64,000 nt of DNA from positions 1 through 64,000 of IMG/VR virus record IMGVR_UViG_3300020404_002650. One strand, 5' to 3'. Position numbers and translations under genes: made by a program. Under the pieces are notes generated by a model that saw only the letters and a program-made list of their open reading frames with translations, ran no database searches and was not told where the DNA came from. Every line of letters starts with the position of its first letter. Within the stretch, counting starts at the first letter, position 1. The stretch is from a virus. Below, in pieces: positions 15,087 to 26,700 of the stretch.

Positions 15087-17294
15087 ATGGCGTTTACATC
15101 CTATCAGAATAGAAATGCCAGTTCGTACAGCCAAGATGGTCCTAATGGAAAATTCAAAAAGACTGTAAAAAAAGAAAGAGAAAAGGTTTTCAACCTATCA
15201 GATCAAAACGCCTTACATGACTTTGCATCATACAATGCATTGTTTACTTTGAGTGGCCTCAGTGAGAATGATTTGTCGTCGACTAAAGAACTTTTAAATT
15301 CAAAACCCCATGACATCATAATCAAAAGTGCAGGTATTGGGCCAACGGAAAACGCCAGCGAATCAAGACTAGGGCCTAAAGATAGGAAAATAGTTGAAAG
15401 CAACGAAAGACTGCAAGGCGCAATAGAAAAAAGCCAAGAAGTTTTGAGACGTAATAGAGACCTCTATTTTAGAAGCGTTACAATGAACACGTTACCCGGC
15501 TTGAACGCAAAGCGAAGATTGACATCTGTGACTGAAATAGCAATGGAGGTAATTGAACCAGCAGGAATTACTTTGCTGGAACGTATCAGAGCCGCGGCTA
15601 TAAACAACAACTTCCTAGATCATTTGGATGCCACTTATTTGCTTACTGTTGAATTTCAAGGATATGACGAACTGGGCCAGAAGGCAGATGCAAACACCAA
15701 AACTTACTTAACAAGAAAAATTCCAATAAAATTTACGCAGATGGACATGGACGTTACTGCGGCAGGAACTGTGTATAACATTAGAGCCATTCCACAGACA
15801 GAATATGCCTACTTAAACAGATACAATTACTTGCGTACTGCGGGGACACTGAATCCACCCCAAAGATCTCTAAAATCCGCAATAACAACCTTGGAAGATC
15901 TTTGTAACAAACAGACCGAAGATGAAAAAGCACAAGGACTTTGTGAGATTGCTGACAAATATATTATTAGCGTACACGAAGATCTCAAACCAGAAAAGCC
16001 TTTGACTTTGAGCACAGTTGAAACAATAGGTATGGCAACACAGGAAGGTGCCACAGGAGCAGATGCAGGTTTTTACGTTGCCAATGAAATAGCAGTGCCA
16101 CCGGATGTGATGAAACTTAATAGTAGTGCCAGTATTATAAAAGTGCTCGAGGAACTTATGAAAGGCCATCCCGATTACAGAGAACAAAAATTTAAGGAAT
16201 TCAAACAAAAAGCGGCAAACGTGTTGGGAGATAAAAATACAGGCGGTGCTGATCCGGAAAGTTTTTATTTCAACTATTTCAGAATTAGATCTAATGTTAA
16301 ACTACTACCAGATAAATTTGATAAGATACGGGCAACAAATGCCAAGGAAATTACATTCACAGTAGAACCTTACAAGGTACATGCTTACTCTTTAGCCATT
16401 CCCGGTGTCAGTACGGGGCAAAATTATAAGGCGTTTGTTTACAAAACATACAACTATATCTTCACAGGTGAGAACCTTGATGTCCTGGATTTGAATATAC
16501 AATACCGTGCGGCATACTTCCAAGGCAGATTGAAGGATTTTCAAGCAGACAATGTGAGGAAAAACAAAATTGAAAACCTAGGCACAACATCTGCACAGAG
16601 TACAACTTCACAGGATCATTTCCTCGATCCGCCTTTTATTCATAGACAAGAAGTTACTACTTCAAAATCAGAAGGAACCGGACTTACTGGAGGCACACCC
16701 ACAGAACTAGATGCATTCCTAGATACACTCACCCATCCTTTGGCAGACATGGTCAACATCAGGATGGAAATACTGGGAGATCCTGCATGGTTGGGACAAT
16801 CACAATTCATACCAGCAAACCCGGAACTGTTTGGAGACGGTGTACACAGAGACACAACAGTAGATTATTTCCGTGGCGGTTTTGACAAAATATGGAACGA
16901 AAAGTTGAGATGTTATAATTCAGATCTAGCAGAACCTATTATTCTATTGAACTTCAGGATGCCAACAGATCTTAACAATAACACCGGCGTATACGAACTA
17001 CAGAGTGATCAGTCAGCCACTTTCTCTGGTTTGTTCAGAGTTGTTCAAGTCGAGCACAATTTTGTTGATGGCAAATACACAAATGTGTTACATTTGACAA
17101 GATTTAATAACCAAGGGGTAACAATATCCAATCCTGTGCCTAAAGCGTTTGTGCTTAACAGGAGAGGTGAACCTAGCGAGATAAAAACATTCAGTGAAAT
17201 AAATGAAATCGTAAATCAGGCCAACGGTGTGTACACAGACGTAATTAACATTGGAAGGAAATTTAAAGATCTCTTGAAAGGAATTTTTAGTTAA
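15087..17294 (+). CDS. Large baseplate hub-like structural protein
   Basis: 735 aa, between gp53 and the gp5-like spike gene, the slot of a hub protein. A central beta domain has FLDHLDATYLLTVEFQGYDE, IPIKFTQMDMDVTAAGTVYN and IRAIPQTEYAYLNRYNYLRT. The C-terminal part, ATFSGLFRVVQVEHNFVDGK followed by YTNVLHLTRFNNQG, resembles the barrel ending of gpD/gp27-type hub proteins (GLYRV..VEH.F..G.FTQ.L...R). These form the trimeric ring carrying the spike. It is nearly twice the length of T4 gp27 (391 aa); the N-terminal ~150 residues are charged and helical. No catalytic motif seen. The stop overlaps the next ATG. Confidence 0.6.
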   Translation: MAFTSYQNRNASSYSQDGPNGKFKKTVKKEREKVFNLSDQNALHDFASYNALFTLSGLSENDLSSTKELLNSKPHDIIIKSAGIGPTENASESRLGPKDRKIVESNERLQGAIEKSQEVLRRNRDLYFRSVTMNTLPGLNAKRRLTSVTEIAMEVIEPAGITLLERIRAAAINNNFLDHLDATYLLTVEFQGYDELGQKADANTKTYLTRKIPIKFTQMDMDVTAAGTVYNIRAIPQTEYAYLNRYNYLRTAGTLNPPQRSLKSAITTLEDLCNKQTEDEKAQGLCEIADKYIISVHEDLKPEKPLTLSTVETIGMATQEGATGADAGFYVANEIAVPPDVMKLNSSASIIKVLEELMKGHPDYREQKFKEFKQKAANVLGDKNTGGADPESFYFNYFRIRSNVKLLPDKFDKIRATNAKEITFTVEPYKVHAYSLAIPGVSTGQNYKAFVYKTYNYIFTGENLDVLDLNIQYRAAYFQGRLKDFQADNVRKNKIENLGTTSAQSTTSQDHFLDPPFIHRQEVTTSKSEGTGLTGGTPTELDAFLDTLTHPLADMVNIRMEILGDPAWLGQSQFIPANPELFGDGVHRDTTVDYFRGGFDKIWNEKLRCYNSDLAEPIILLNFRMPTDLNNNTGVYELQSDQSATFSGLFRVVQVEHNFVDGKYTNVLHLTRFNNQGVTISNPVPKAFVLNRRGEPSEIKTFSEINEIVNQANGVYTDVINIGRKFKDLLKGIFS

Positions 17295-19735
17295 TGCTTG
17301 AAAATTATTTAAAAGGTGATGCTTCGACACCCAAAGCACCGGGAGGTGATAAGTCATGGACGGGACAGAATCCAGGGCCGTATCTCGGCATAGTCAAAGG
17401 CAACAAAGATCCTGCAAGGATGGGTAGGCTAAAAGTATTCATACCTACTCTTGCAAAGACTTCAGATCCTAGCGAAGATCAGTTAATCACTTGTGATTAT
17501 CTCGCACCTTTTTATGGTGCTAAAGGTGGACAATTCACAAATGGTGCCAGCAGGGAATACGAAGACAGTCAACACGCTTATGGTTTTTGGGCAGTGCCAC
17601 CGGATCTCGAAACAAAAGTCCTTGTGATATTTGCTGAAGGTAAAATGGAACAGGCCTATTGGATAGGTTGCGTACAAGATCCTTTCACAAATCACATGGT
17701 ACCTGGTATTGCCTCAAGTTCAAATACATGGGACACTGTAACAGGACAAAAATCAGGTCCACCCAGTACCGCCGAACCAAGTTTAGATAAGCAAAAAACT
17801 TACGGCACGGACAACGTTCCTGCGGGAGAGTTGAACAGGAACACACCCGGCGCACTTACTAACAACAATTATGAGTCAACACCAAAGCCAATACACCCAT
17901 TTGCGGATGTCTTATTGAAGCAAGGGTTGATAGCAGATCCCGTAAGAGGCACAACTTCTTCATCGGCTAGACGTGAAACTCCAAGCCAAGTGTTTGGTAT
18001 CAGCACACCAGGCAGGAAAGATAAAGGATCACAGAAGAAAAAAGTAGGCCCGAAAAATGCTACGGCACAAGATTTTGTTTCCAGAGGTACAGGACAAACT
18101 TTTGTTATGGATGATGGTGCGATCGACGGAACAAATCAGTTGACCAGACTAAGAACTGCGTCAGGACACCAATTATTAATGCATGACACAGAAGGTGTGG
18201 TCTATATAGCAAATGGTTCGGGAGATGCATACATAGAAATGCAATCCAACGGAAGGATAGACGTCTACTCTGGGATAGGGGGAATCAATTTAAGGACGGA
18301 AGGAGATTTCAATTTACACTCTGACGCAAACATAAACATGCACGCCAATGGACAAGTGAGATTTAGTGCCGCCAACGAAATGATTCATTCTGCGGACGCA
18401 TTATTAAATTTAGGAGAAAAAGGAATATTCAATAGTTCTCAGTCAGGTACTATAAGAGACTTTGCAAGGGACGGATTAAGTTCGTTCACCAACGGCACTC
18501 AACTTCATGGAGCAGGAGGACAGATTCACCTTGCAGGTGCACAGGTGCATTTCAACTCGGTTGGCGCAAGTTCACAGTGGGGACCAGGTTGGCTTACGCA
18601 GGAAAAGGTCGGTATGCAACTACGAGAAGAAGGCGATGTAGAACTGACACAGAAAGGTATCAAACCTTTAGAGCAGTTTTCGAGGAAAACAAAAACTACC
18701 GTTCATAGATTTGTAACACATGAACCAATGTTTAGGGCCAGCGTAATTACAAATGATGGCATTATACCTATTGCATCGGACGACAAAAAGCAATGGAGCA
18801 AATTGGCAAACCAACCAGGCACTCCGGAATTCCTGAACCAACAGAACAGAATAAGTGAGAATAGTTCGATCAGAGATGCACAGTACCAGGCGGACGCATT
18901 GGAATACGTAAAACAGAAAATGGGAAATAGCACAGATGCTAAAAAAGCCAAAAAATTATTGACCGATTTTGGAACTACTTACAATGACATTTATGGAATC
19001 TCCAAAAAAGCAAATTTACCTTTTGATCTAAAAGATAGTATTTCAGAAAAAATAAAGGGATCTCAATTTGTCACCGACGCCACAACGGTCACTGGCAAAT
19101 TGACAACGCAGGTATTGGAGAACTTTAAAGGTACCAGCACAAAACTTTTCAAAGACAACGTGTTTGTGAACTCTACAGGCGAATTATTTTCATTAGGAGG
19201 AAACACTATTTCCGGAATAACGGAAAATATAAGCATAGTAAACGATAGTTTAAATGTTGTCAAAGGACTGAAAGGAAATCTTTCTACCGATGTCACACCA
19301 ACAATTGGAGCGATCAATAGCATCACGAAAACATATTCTAGTGTGGTTGGAGGCAAAATAGTTGGGATGAACCAAGTCAAGAGCCTGGCATCAAAAACAG
19401 GTTTGTTTAACGCAAGGGAGGCAGGCATAGCAGGACAAAGTTTCCTACAGAATGTTGGAGCCAACTTAGGAACCAAAATAGGAGCAATCGGTGGTGCTGT
19501 AAAAACTTTCTTCAGTGGTTTCAAATTTAGTGACAGAAGACTCAAAGAAGATATAAGATTAATTGGCAAGTCACCGAGTGGAGTTAACATATATTCGTTT
19601 AAATACTATCAAATACCAGGCAGATACATTGGTGTAATGGCACAGGAAGTTCCATGGGCAAGGCACATGACCGACTATGGATATTATGCTGTTGATTACA
19701 GTAAAGTAGATGTTGAATTTAGGAGATTAAACTAA
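17294..19735 (+). CDS. 5: Baseplate hub/central spike protein, gp5-like, with S74-type C-terminal domain
   Basis: 813 aa. The N-terminus holds the gp5/VgrG OB-fold: PGPYLGIVKGNKDPARMGRL, then KVFIPTL and ITCDYLAPFYGAKGG, followed by VLVIFAEGKMEQAYWIGCV. No lysozyme domain is present. A beta-helix-like stretch follows (about 275-420: YIEMQSNGRIDVYSGIGGIN; NLHSDANINMHANGQVRFSA). After a helical, Gly/Thr-rich region the C-terminus reads KFSDRRLKEDIRLIGKSPSG, then YRYIGVMAQEVP-like sequence (GRYIGVMAQEVPWAR). This is the start of an S74 intramolecular-chaperone domain, with its Ser746/Lys751 spacing (S.RRLK). The S74-like part is only ~68 aa, shorter than usual. The protein should form the trimeric membrane-piercing spike. 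Confidence 0.8.
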   Translation: MLENYLKGDASTPKAPGGDKSWTGQNPGPYLGIVKGNKDPARMGRLKVFIPTLAKTSDPSEDQLITCDYLAPFYGAKGGQFTNGASREYEDSQHAYGFWAVPPDLETKVLVIFAEGKMEQAYWIGCVQDPFTNHMVPGIASSSNTWDTVTGQKSGPPSTAEPSLDKQKTYGTDNVPAGELNRNTPGALTNNNYESTPKPIHPFADVLLKQGLIADPVRGTTSSSARRETPSQVFGISTPGRKDKGSQKKKVGPKNATAQDFVSRGTGQTFVMDDGAIDGTNQLTRLRTASGHQLLMHDTEGVVYIANGSGDAYIEMQSNGRIDVYSGIGGINLRTEGDFNLHSDANINMHANGQVRFSAANEMIHSADALLNLGEKGIFNSSQSGTIRDFARDGLSSFTNGTQLHGAGGQIHLAGAQVHFNSVGASSQWGPGWLTQEKVGMQLREEGDVELTQKGIKPLEQFSRKTKTTVHRFVTHEPMFRASVITNDGIIPIASDDKKQWSKLANQPGTPEFLNQQNRISENSSIRDAQYQADALEYVKQKMGNSTDAKKAKKLLTDFGTTYNDIYGISKKANLPFDLKDSISEKIKGSQFVTDATTVTGKLTTQVLENFKGTSTKLFKDNVFVNSTGELFSLGGNTISGITENISIVNDSLNVVKGLKGNLSTDVTPTIGAINSITKTYSSVVGGKIVGMNQVKSLASKTGLFNAREAGIAGQSFLQNVGANLGTKIGAIGGAVKTFFSGFKFSDRRLKEDIRLIGKSPSGVNIYSFKYYQIPGRYIGVMAQEVPWARHMTDYGYYAVDYSKVDVEFRRLN

Positions 19736-20172
19736 TGGCATACGGAAGTGGAGGAGGATCAGGAGGATCGGGATCGGGATCAGGTGCACCTGGTAGCGGA
19801 TCAGTTACATTTAAAGGCTTTAGTTCTCGTGCCAACCAACAGAATTTTAAACTTTATGATTTTGAAGTGGCCAAGCAGGATCTTATCAATAGGTTAAGTG
19901 TGCGTAAGGGTGAACGTGTTGAAAATCCGGAGTTTGGCACAATAATATACGATGCGATATTCGAGCCATTTACCGAAGATTTGAAAAATGCAATAATAGA
20001 TGATGTGACGGATAATCTTAACGCAGATCCAAGGATCTCAACACAAGAAATACTTGTGACAGAAGCGGACAAAGGAATAGCAATCCAAGCCACAATTACA
20101 TATGTGCCGCTGAATATTACAGAGAAATTACGGTTCAATTTCGATGAAAATTCACTATTGCGTCTTTCTTAA
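19735..20172 (+). CDS. 25: Baseplate wedge protein gp25-like with Gly/Ser-rich N-terminus
   Basis: 145 aa. From residue ~40 the gp25/GpW family is clear: LYDFEVAKQDLINRLSVRKG, ERVENPEFGTIIYDAIFEPF and a final YVPLNITEKLRFNFDENS. gp25 belongs to the conserved wedge core with gp6 and gp53 and nucleates the sheath. The first ~25 residues are almost only Gly and Ser (GSGGGSGGSGSGSGAPGSGS), an unusual flexible leader for this family. The ATG overlaps the stop of gp5 (TAATGG). Confidence 0.9.
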   Translation: MAYGSGGGSGGSGSGSGAPGSGSVTFKGFSSRANQQNFKLYDFEVAKQDLINRLSVRKGERVENPEFGTIIYDAIFEPFTEDLKNAIIDDVTDNLNADPRISTQEILVTEADKGIAIQATITYVPLNITEKLRFNFDENSLLRLS

Positions 20173-20192
20173 ACTACGCACTTAATTTAAGT

Positions 20193-20200
20193 TATAAATA
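20193..20200 (+). promoter_or_regulatory. T4-type late promoter before gene 6
   Basis: Exact TATAAATA 14 bases before the ATG of the gp6 gene. A transcript starting 6-7 bases downstream would have a leader of only about 9 bases and no clear ribosome binding site, so it may add to read-through from 13902. Confidence 0.6.
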
Positions 20201-20214
20201 TCCATACAAACAGT

Positions 20215-23200
20215 ATGGCCACAACAGATAGACAGAACAGATTATTAGTAGCCGAAGATTGGCGTAAGATTTATCAAGCGTTTCAACAGGCAGATTTCAA
20301 ATCTTACGATTTTGAAACTTTACGTAGAACAATGGTATCTTATCTACGTGAGAATTATCCAGATGATTTCAATGACTTTGTAGAGAGTTCAGAATATGTT
20401 GCACTTATTGATTTAATTGCCTACATAGCACAGGCACTATCTTTCAGGGTAGATCTTAACGCAAGAGAAAATTTCTTAGAAACTGCCGAAAGAAGAAATT
20501 CAGTATTGAGACTAGCGAGATTAATCAATTACAATGCCAAAAGAAATAGGCCTGCAACTGGACTTTTAAAAGTAGATTCTATATCTACAACACAAACTGT
20601 CAATGATAGTTCAGGAGCCAACCTTGCTGATCAAACTATCATATGGAATGACAGTGCTAATTCTAATTACAGACAGCAATTCACAGCAATTTTAAATGCC
20701 GCTAATCAAACAGGACAACTTTTTGGAAGTCCGAGAGAGAAGAAAACTATTGGGTCAGTGGATACGGAAGTTTACACACTATCGTCCAATCAGTCAGATC
20801 TTCCTATATACCAATTCTCCAAAGACATCGGAGGCACGTCAAGAGTATTTGAAGTTGTGCCAAGTTCGATTAATGATTCTGACAGCATTTACGAGTCAGC
20901 ACCTGTTCCTGGAACAGGCCTTACATACACTTTTAGAAATGACGGAGCAGGCGATAGTTCAAACAACACAGGTTATTTTTTCCTTTTCAAACAAGGTACA
21001 ATGGAAAACACAGAATTTACTGTCGACACTGCCATTACAAATTTTGTTAGAAGTTTCACTACTTCTAATGTCAATGACACGGATGTTTGGTTGTACAAGT
21101 TGGATCAGTTCGGACAAATTTTTGAACAATGGACAAAGGTTCCTTCTTTATCCGGTAACAATGCCATATACAATTCTTTAAGCAAAGACGAAAGAAATAT
21201 TTTTAACGTTGTCAGTAAGGCTGATGACACAATAGATCTTGTCTTTGGAGATGGAAACTTTTCTAACCTGCCTCTTGGCACTTTCAGGACATACTACAGA
21301 GTATCAGACAATGCCAAGTATGCAATACAACCAAGTGACATGCAAGGTATATCTTTGTCAGTGCCATACATTGATGCAAATGGATCACAACAGACATTGA
21401 CAATGGGGATAAGTTTAAAGCAATCAGTTTACAACTCTGCCGCTTCCGAATCCAACGATTCTATTAAGGAAAAAGCAGGACAGGTATATTATTCACAGAA
21501 CAGGATGATTACAGCAGAGGATTATCAAGTAGTGCCATTATCTGCTTCACAGGAAATTGTTAAAGTTAGATCTGTAAACAGAAGTGCTTCAGGTATATCA
21601 AGGGCAAAAGAAATACTTGATCCAACTGGTGCTTATTCTAATGTAAGTGTTTTTGCAGAAGACGGCATACTTTACAAAGAAGAAAGTGCTCCAACTTTTA
21701 CTTTCACATTCAAAAATAAAAATGACATTAAGTCTACTATTGATAATTCTGTCGAAACGAAAACAAAAACTGCATACGCTAGACAATTTTTCTATGACAA
21801 ATATGCACAAAAAGATTTGTCAACACTTACAGCGACATGGAGTTCGTCTACTACAGGCACTAATACAAATACCGGCTTTTTCACATCGGGCGGTGCACTT
21901 GCTATAGGAGATTCGGCAACTAGTAATTTTAAATTCGCAAAAGTTGGCTCATTAATCAAATTTACTTCTCCAGACACTAGAGAATTCTTAAATGGAAAAT
22001 TAGTTACCGCAGGTACAGAAAACGCAGAAGACAGAGCATGGGCAAAGATTGGTGCTGTGGTTGGAGATGGTTCAAACAGTGGACAAGGCAATCTTGATTC
22101 TGGTGCAGGTCCTGTTACGTTGAATGACATAGTGCCAGACGGTGCAGTAGTAAATGCTGTGATTCCAAACTACACAACTTCATTTAGTACTACACTGGAA
22201 AATGACATGATTGATAGAATTGAAAATTACGAAGACTTTGGTTTACGATACGACATCGACAGTGAATCTTGGAAGGTAATCACAACAAATAATTTAAGTG
22301 CAAGTTCTACTTTTAGTTTGACAGCCACAGGAAGCACGGCAGGAACAAATTTAGATGCAAGTTGGTGGTTCAAATTCACCACAGACGGAAACACATATAC
22401 AGTTACGTACAGGAAATTAGATTACATATTTGAATCAGAAGGACAAAACAAATTTCATTTTGATGTAGAAGAAAAAATTTATGATTACAAAACCGGCAAG
22501 AGCGTTAAAGATTCTGTAAAAATTTTAAAAACAAATAGCATTGTATCAACTGGAAATGCAATTGGTTATCCAATTATGTGGCAAGTAGTCGACACGGTCA
22601 CAGAAGCAGACGGATTCAGAGATAACAGGAAAGTGCAGGTTGGGTTTTTTGACGACGATGACGACGGGGTAGTAGACAATCCCGAAATATTTGATATTGT
22701 AGTAGAGCCAACTCTTTCGGTCACTACTAAATTTGTTTTCTTTGAAAAGTATGTAAGTTATGATGACATCGAAAGATTCAGACCTTACGCGGCATCTAAT
22801 TTTGTTGTAACCGAAAATGAAACAGATATAAATCTTGCAACAACAACTTACACAGATGGACAACTATTTTATTTCTACGCTGACACAGAAAACGTTATTA
22901 AGAAATATGACTCAAGCACTAATTCATTGACTACAAGCACAGATTACTATGCACGTAGGGGAAGAAGTAATATAGACTTTCAATACAAGCATCATGCAGG
23001 ACAAGAGACAAGAATTGACCCAAGCGTTAGTAATATTGTTGATGTGTATATGCTTGAAAGAACTTATGATAATTTGTTTAGAATATGGTTACAGGACGGC
23101 GGAGTGAAGCCGTCAGTTTCAACATCAGACCAGATGAGAATCAATTACTCTGGTGTGCTTAACCCACTGAAATCATTATCAGATCAGATAATTTACCATC

Positions 23201-23703
23201 CTGTCAAATACAAAATTTTATTTGGATCCAACGCCCCTGAGCCACTACAGGCAACTTTTAAGGTTGTTAAAAATCCTAAAACAAATGTTACTGACGCTGT
23301 AATCAAAACAAGAGTGATTGCCGCAATTAACGAGTTTTTTGCACTGGATAATTGGGACTTTGGAGATACTTTTTATTTTACAGAACTTGCCGCATACATT
23401 CACAAAGAACTTGCACCAGACTTGTTGACTGCTGTGATTGTGCCTAACGAATCAGAACAGAGTTTTGGGTCTCTGTTTCAAATTAATTCAGCGGCAGACG
23501 AAATTTTCATCAGTGGGGCCACCGTTGATGATGTATCGATTATATCAGCACTAGGAGCCAATCAACTTGCGGCTTCTGGCACTGTGGTTACATCAACATC
23601 AACCACGTCAACGAACACAACTACGGGTTCAGCAGTATCAGGCTCTACTACATCAGGATCGGGATCAAGTTCAAGTTCCGGCAGTAGTGGGGCAGGTTAC
23701 TAA
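20215..23703 (+). CDS. 6: Baseplate wedge protein gp6-like
   Basis: 1162 aa. The N-terminal gp6/gpJ family block is clear: [45 protein letters not shown] and [20 protein letters not shown]. The middle carries the [18 protein letters not shown] strand pattern and [20 protein letters not shown], both typical. gp6 dimers form the continuous inner ring of the baseplate that switches during sheath contraction. It is much longer than T4 gp6 (660 aa), with beta-rich insertions in the second half. The last ~45 residues are Ser/Thr/Gly-rich and end in GAGY, resembling the tail of the 36360-37085 protein. Stop and next ATG overlap (TAATGG). Confidence 0.9.
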   Translation: MATTDRQNRLLVAEDWRKIYQAFQQADFKSYDFETLRRTMVSYLRENYPDDFNDFVESSEYVALIDLIAYIAQALSFRVDLNARENFLETAERRNSVLRLARLINYNAKRNRPATGLLKVDSISTTQTVNDSSGANLADQTIIWNDSANSNYRQQFTAILNAANQTGQLFGSPREKKTIGSVDTEVYTLSSNQSDLPIYQFSKDIGGTSRVFEVVPSSINDSDSIYESAPVPGTGLTYTFRNDGAGDSSNNTGYFFLFKQGTMENTEFTVDTAITNFVRSFTTSNVNDTDVWLYKLDQFGQIFEQWTKVPSLSGNNAIYNSLSKDERNIFNVVSKADDTIDLVFGDGNFSNLPLGTFRTYYRVSDNAKYAIQPSDMQGISLSVPYIDANGSQQTLTMGISLKQSVYNSAASESNDSIKEKAGQVYYSQNRMITAEDYQVVPLSASQEIVKVRSVNRSASGISRAKEILDPTGAYSNVSVFAEDGILYKEESAPTFTFTFKNKNDIKSTIDNSVETKTKTAYARQFFYDKYAQKDLSTLTATWSSSTTGTNTNTGFFTSGGALAIGDSATSNFKFAKVGSLIKFTSPDTREFLNGKLVTAGTENAEDRAWAKIGAVVGDGSNSGQGNLDSGAGPVTLNDIVPDGAVVNAVIPNYTTSFSTTLENDMIDRIENYEDFGLRYDIDSESWKVITTNNLSASSTFSLTATGSTAGTNLDASWWFKFTTDGNTYTVTYRKLDYIFESEGQNKFHFDVEEKIYDYKTGKSVKDSVKILKTNSIVSTGNAIGYPIMWQVVDTVTEADGFRDNRKVQVGFFDDDDDGVVDNPEIFDIVVEPTLSVTTKFVFFEKYVSYDDIERFRPYAASNFVVTENETDINLATTTYTDGQLFYFYADTENVIKKYDSSTNSLTTSTDYYARRGRSNIDFQYKHHAGQETRIDPSVSNIVDVYMLERTYDNLFRIWLQDGGVKPSVSTSDQMRINYSGVLNPLKSLSDQIIYHPVKYKILFGSNAPEPLQATFKVVKNPKTNVTDAVIKTRVIAAINEFFALDNWDFGDTFYFTELAAYIHKELAPDLLTAVIVPNESEQSFGSLFQINSAADEIFISGATVDDVSIISALGANQLAASGTVVTSTSTTSTNTTTGSAVSGSTTSGSGSSSSSGSSGAGY

Positions 23704-26700
23704 TGGCTGACACACCAATCAATTCACAAGCAAATCAGGAAGTTGTAAAACAAGGTGACAACGAGTACAGAAGATCAGTACAACACCTTCCGGCATTCTA
23801 CAGGACAGATACCAACCAACGTTTCTTGTCTAGCACTTTAGATTCTCTAATACAAAAAGGATCTCTAGAGAGATTAGACGGATTTATCGGACGGCAGGAC
23901 GCCTACACAAGGGAGGTCACAGATAGGTATCTTGGTGCAACCAGTAGAGATAGATTTGCATATCAACTGGAACCTGCAGTAACCTATATTGATAACGATA
24001 CAACATCTATCAATCCAGAAGACCAAGTTAAGTTCACTGGCACATATGATGACTATATCAATCAACTTAAATATTTTGGAGCCAATGTTGACAACCATGA
24101 TAGATTAAACAAAGAAACTGCATACTCGTGGAACCCAGCAGTTGATTATGACAAACTTGTTAATTACAGGGAATACTATTGGGTGTCGGATGGACCAAGT
24201 GCTATAGAAATAGATTCAGTTGGGACAGGAGCAGAAGTTGAATTCAAAGTAGAAGCACTGGCGGACGACGGAACCACAGGCAGAGCATACAGTTTCCCAC
24301 ATAAGGAAAATTTACGTAATCCAGAAATTACGCTTTATAGAGGAAACACATACAAATTTACAAAAAGTGAAACAGGACATCCTTTCTACATAATGTCCGA
24401 GCCAATATCAGGCGGGATAGCCGCGGACGGATCAACATCGGTACATTACAACGAAGGTGTCACAAACAACGGTGTGCAAAAAGGTACACTAACATTTGTT
24501 GTTCCAACAGATGCCCCTAATACGTTATACTATCAATGTAGCAGTCATGAAAACATGTACGGGGTGCTGAATATCAAGACTGTTGCTTCTAATTCACAGA
24601 TTGAGGTAGAAGATGACATCGTAGGTGTAAAAAATTACAGCCTTAGAACACTTGCCCTATCAAACGGTATGAAGATAAAATTTAAAACCGATCTGGTTGC
24701 AAGTGCATATAAAAACAAAGAATATTATGTAGAAGGTGTAGGTGATGCTATATCATTGACAGATGTCACATCTTTAGTAACACCAGAATCGTATTCCGAT
24801 GACGGAACGCCGAAAGATAAAGATTACATTACAATCAAAAGGGACAGCAGAGATCAAAACCCTTGGTCACGTTACAATAGGTGGTTCCATAGAGATAATA
24901 TTGACAAAGCGGCTACCGTTAATGGCACTCCAAAAGTGCTTGATGAGAATGATCGAGCAAAAAGACCCATTATAGAATTTGATTCTGGATTGGCTTTATA
25001 CAATCATGGAACAGTTGCAAAGGATCCTGTCGATCTATTTGACACAACTATTACTGATGCTTTGAGTGTAGTTCCTAGAGCAACAGGTTATTTTATAGAC
25101 GGTGTTGAACTTACACAAGGAATGAGGGTAGTTTTTTCCGCGGACACAGATATCGCAGTAAAAAATAGGATTTACACTGTAAATTTTGTTACAGCAGGAG
25201 ATTCAACGCAAGTGATTGCATTGGTAGAGACCAACATTGTCGGCGATAATGAAAACATTTATGTCAAACAAGGCACACTAGGTAAAGGCAAGAATTATTA
25301 TTACGACGATACAAACAAAGTATGGAAGACTGCTCAATCTAAAACAAAATTAAATCAGCAACCTCTTTTTGGTATGTGGGACAATGACCATGTATCTTTT
25401 GATGACGCAACGACTTATCCCAATTCGACTTTCGCGGGGGCAAAAGTTTTATCATTTGCAACTTCTGACAGTGCCACGGAGGATACCGTGCTGGGCATCA
25501 AAGTCAAATATAGAACAATTAACAATGTTGGAGATATTGTTTTTGAGTCAGATCACACGTCGGGTACTTTTACATACAAGACAGGTAAAAAAACAATTAC
25601 AAAAAATTTAGCAGAAGGTCATTTACATTACACTACAAGTAGGACAACACACAATTCTCGTAGTGCATGGATCAAAAGATCTGCATCTAGTAAACAAAGG
25701 GTGATAAGGACTTTTATAGTAGACGCAACTGAAAAACAACTTTTTCCTATAGATTTTTTCAAAAATTCTGCCAGCCTAACAGATCTAGATATTTCCGTAC
25801 AGGTTAACGGCGCAAGGAAGACTGTAACAACTGACTACACACTAGTAGATGGCAGTACCAACAAGTACGTAAAGTTTAACGCAGAACTTAAGGTTGATGA
25901 TCAAATAAGGATCGCGGGCCATAGCAGTGCTGACAAAGTCGCCAACAAAGGAATATACGAAGTACCTGAAAATCTTTCAGTAAACGGTTTGAACACAGCA
26001 ACTAATGAATTTACTTTTGGACAAATTGTTAATCATGTAAAAGATATACTAGACAAAAACAGTGCGGTTACAGGATCAATACCAGGGCAGTCAAATTTGC
26101 GAGACAAACCAGATGCAAGGTTGTTAGGCGGATCTATTCAGCAACACGAAGCATCTATTGTACCGGCAATATTTGGTCTAACAGATCAAGAAACCAATGT
26201 ACTAACAGCAATAGATTATGTAAACCTACAATACGAACAATGGTACAATAGTTTCCTTACAAATGCAGTTGGCACTGCTTATGAAGGAGTTGCCAGAGAC
26301 AGGGTTGACGAAATTATTGAAACAATATCGGTAGGCAAAAACAGTAAGTTTCCTTTCTTTTATGAGGACATGATTGGATATGGGCAGAACGTGTCTACAA
26401 GAAGTTACACTGTCCAGGGAACATCGCAAAAGGATTACGCGATTGATTCTTTGCACGATATCACAAAATTAAGCAATAGAGCAGTCTACGTATATCTTAA
26501 TGATGTGCAGTTGGTGTTGGGTTCAGAATATACATTCAGCACAACAGATGATAGCATTAATATTTCAAAAGCACTGACCGTGGGTGACAAAATAGTAATT
26601 AAGGATTACGCTGACACAACAGGAAGTTATGTTCCTCCAACTCCGACAAAATTAGGAATCTATCCTAAGTTTAAGCCTGAGTCATACACTGATGACAGTT

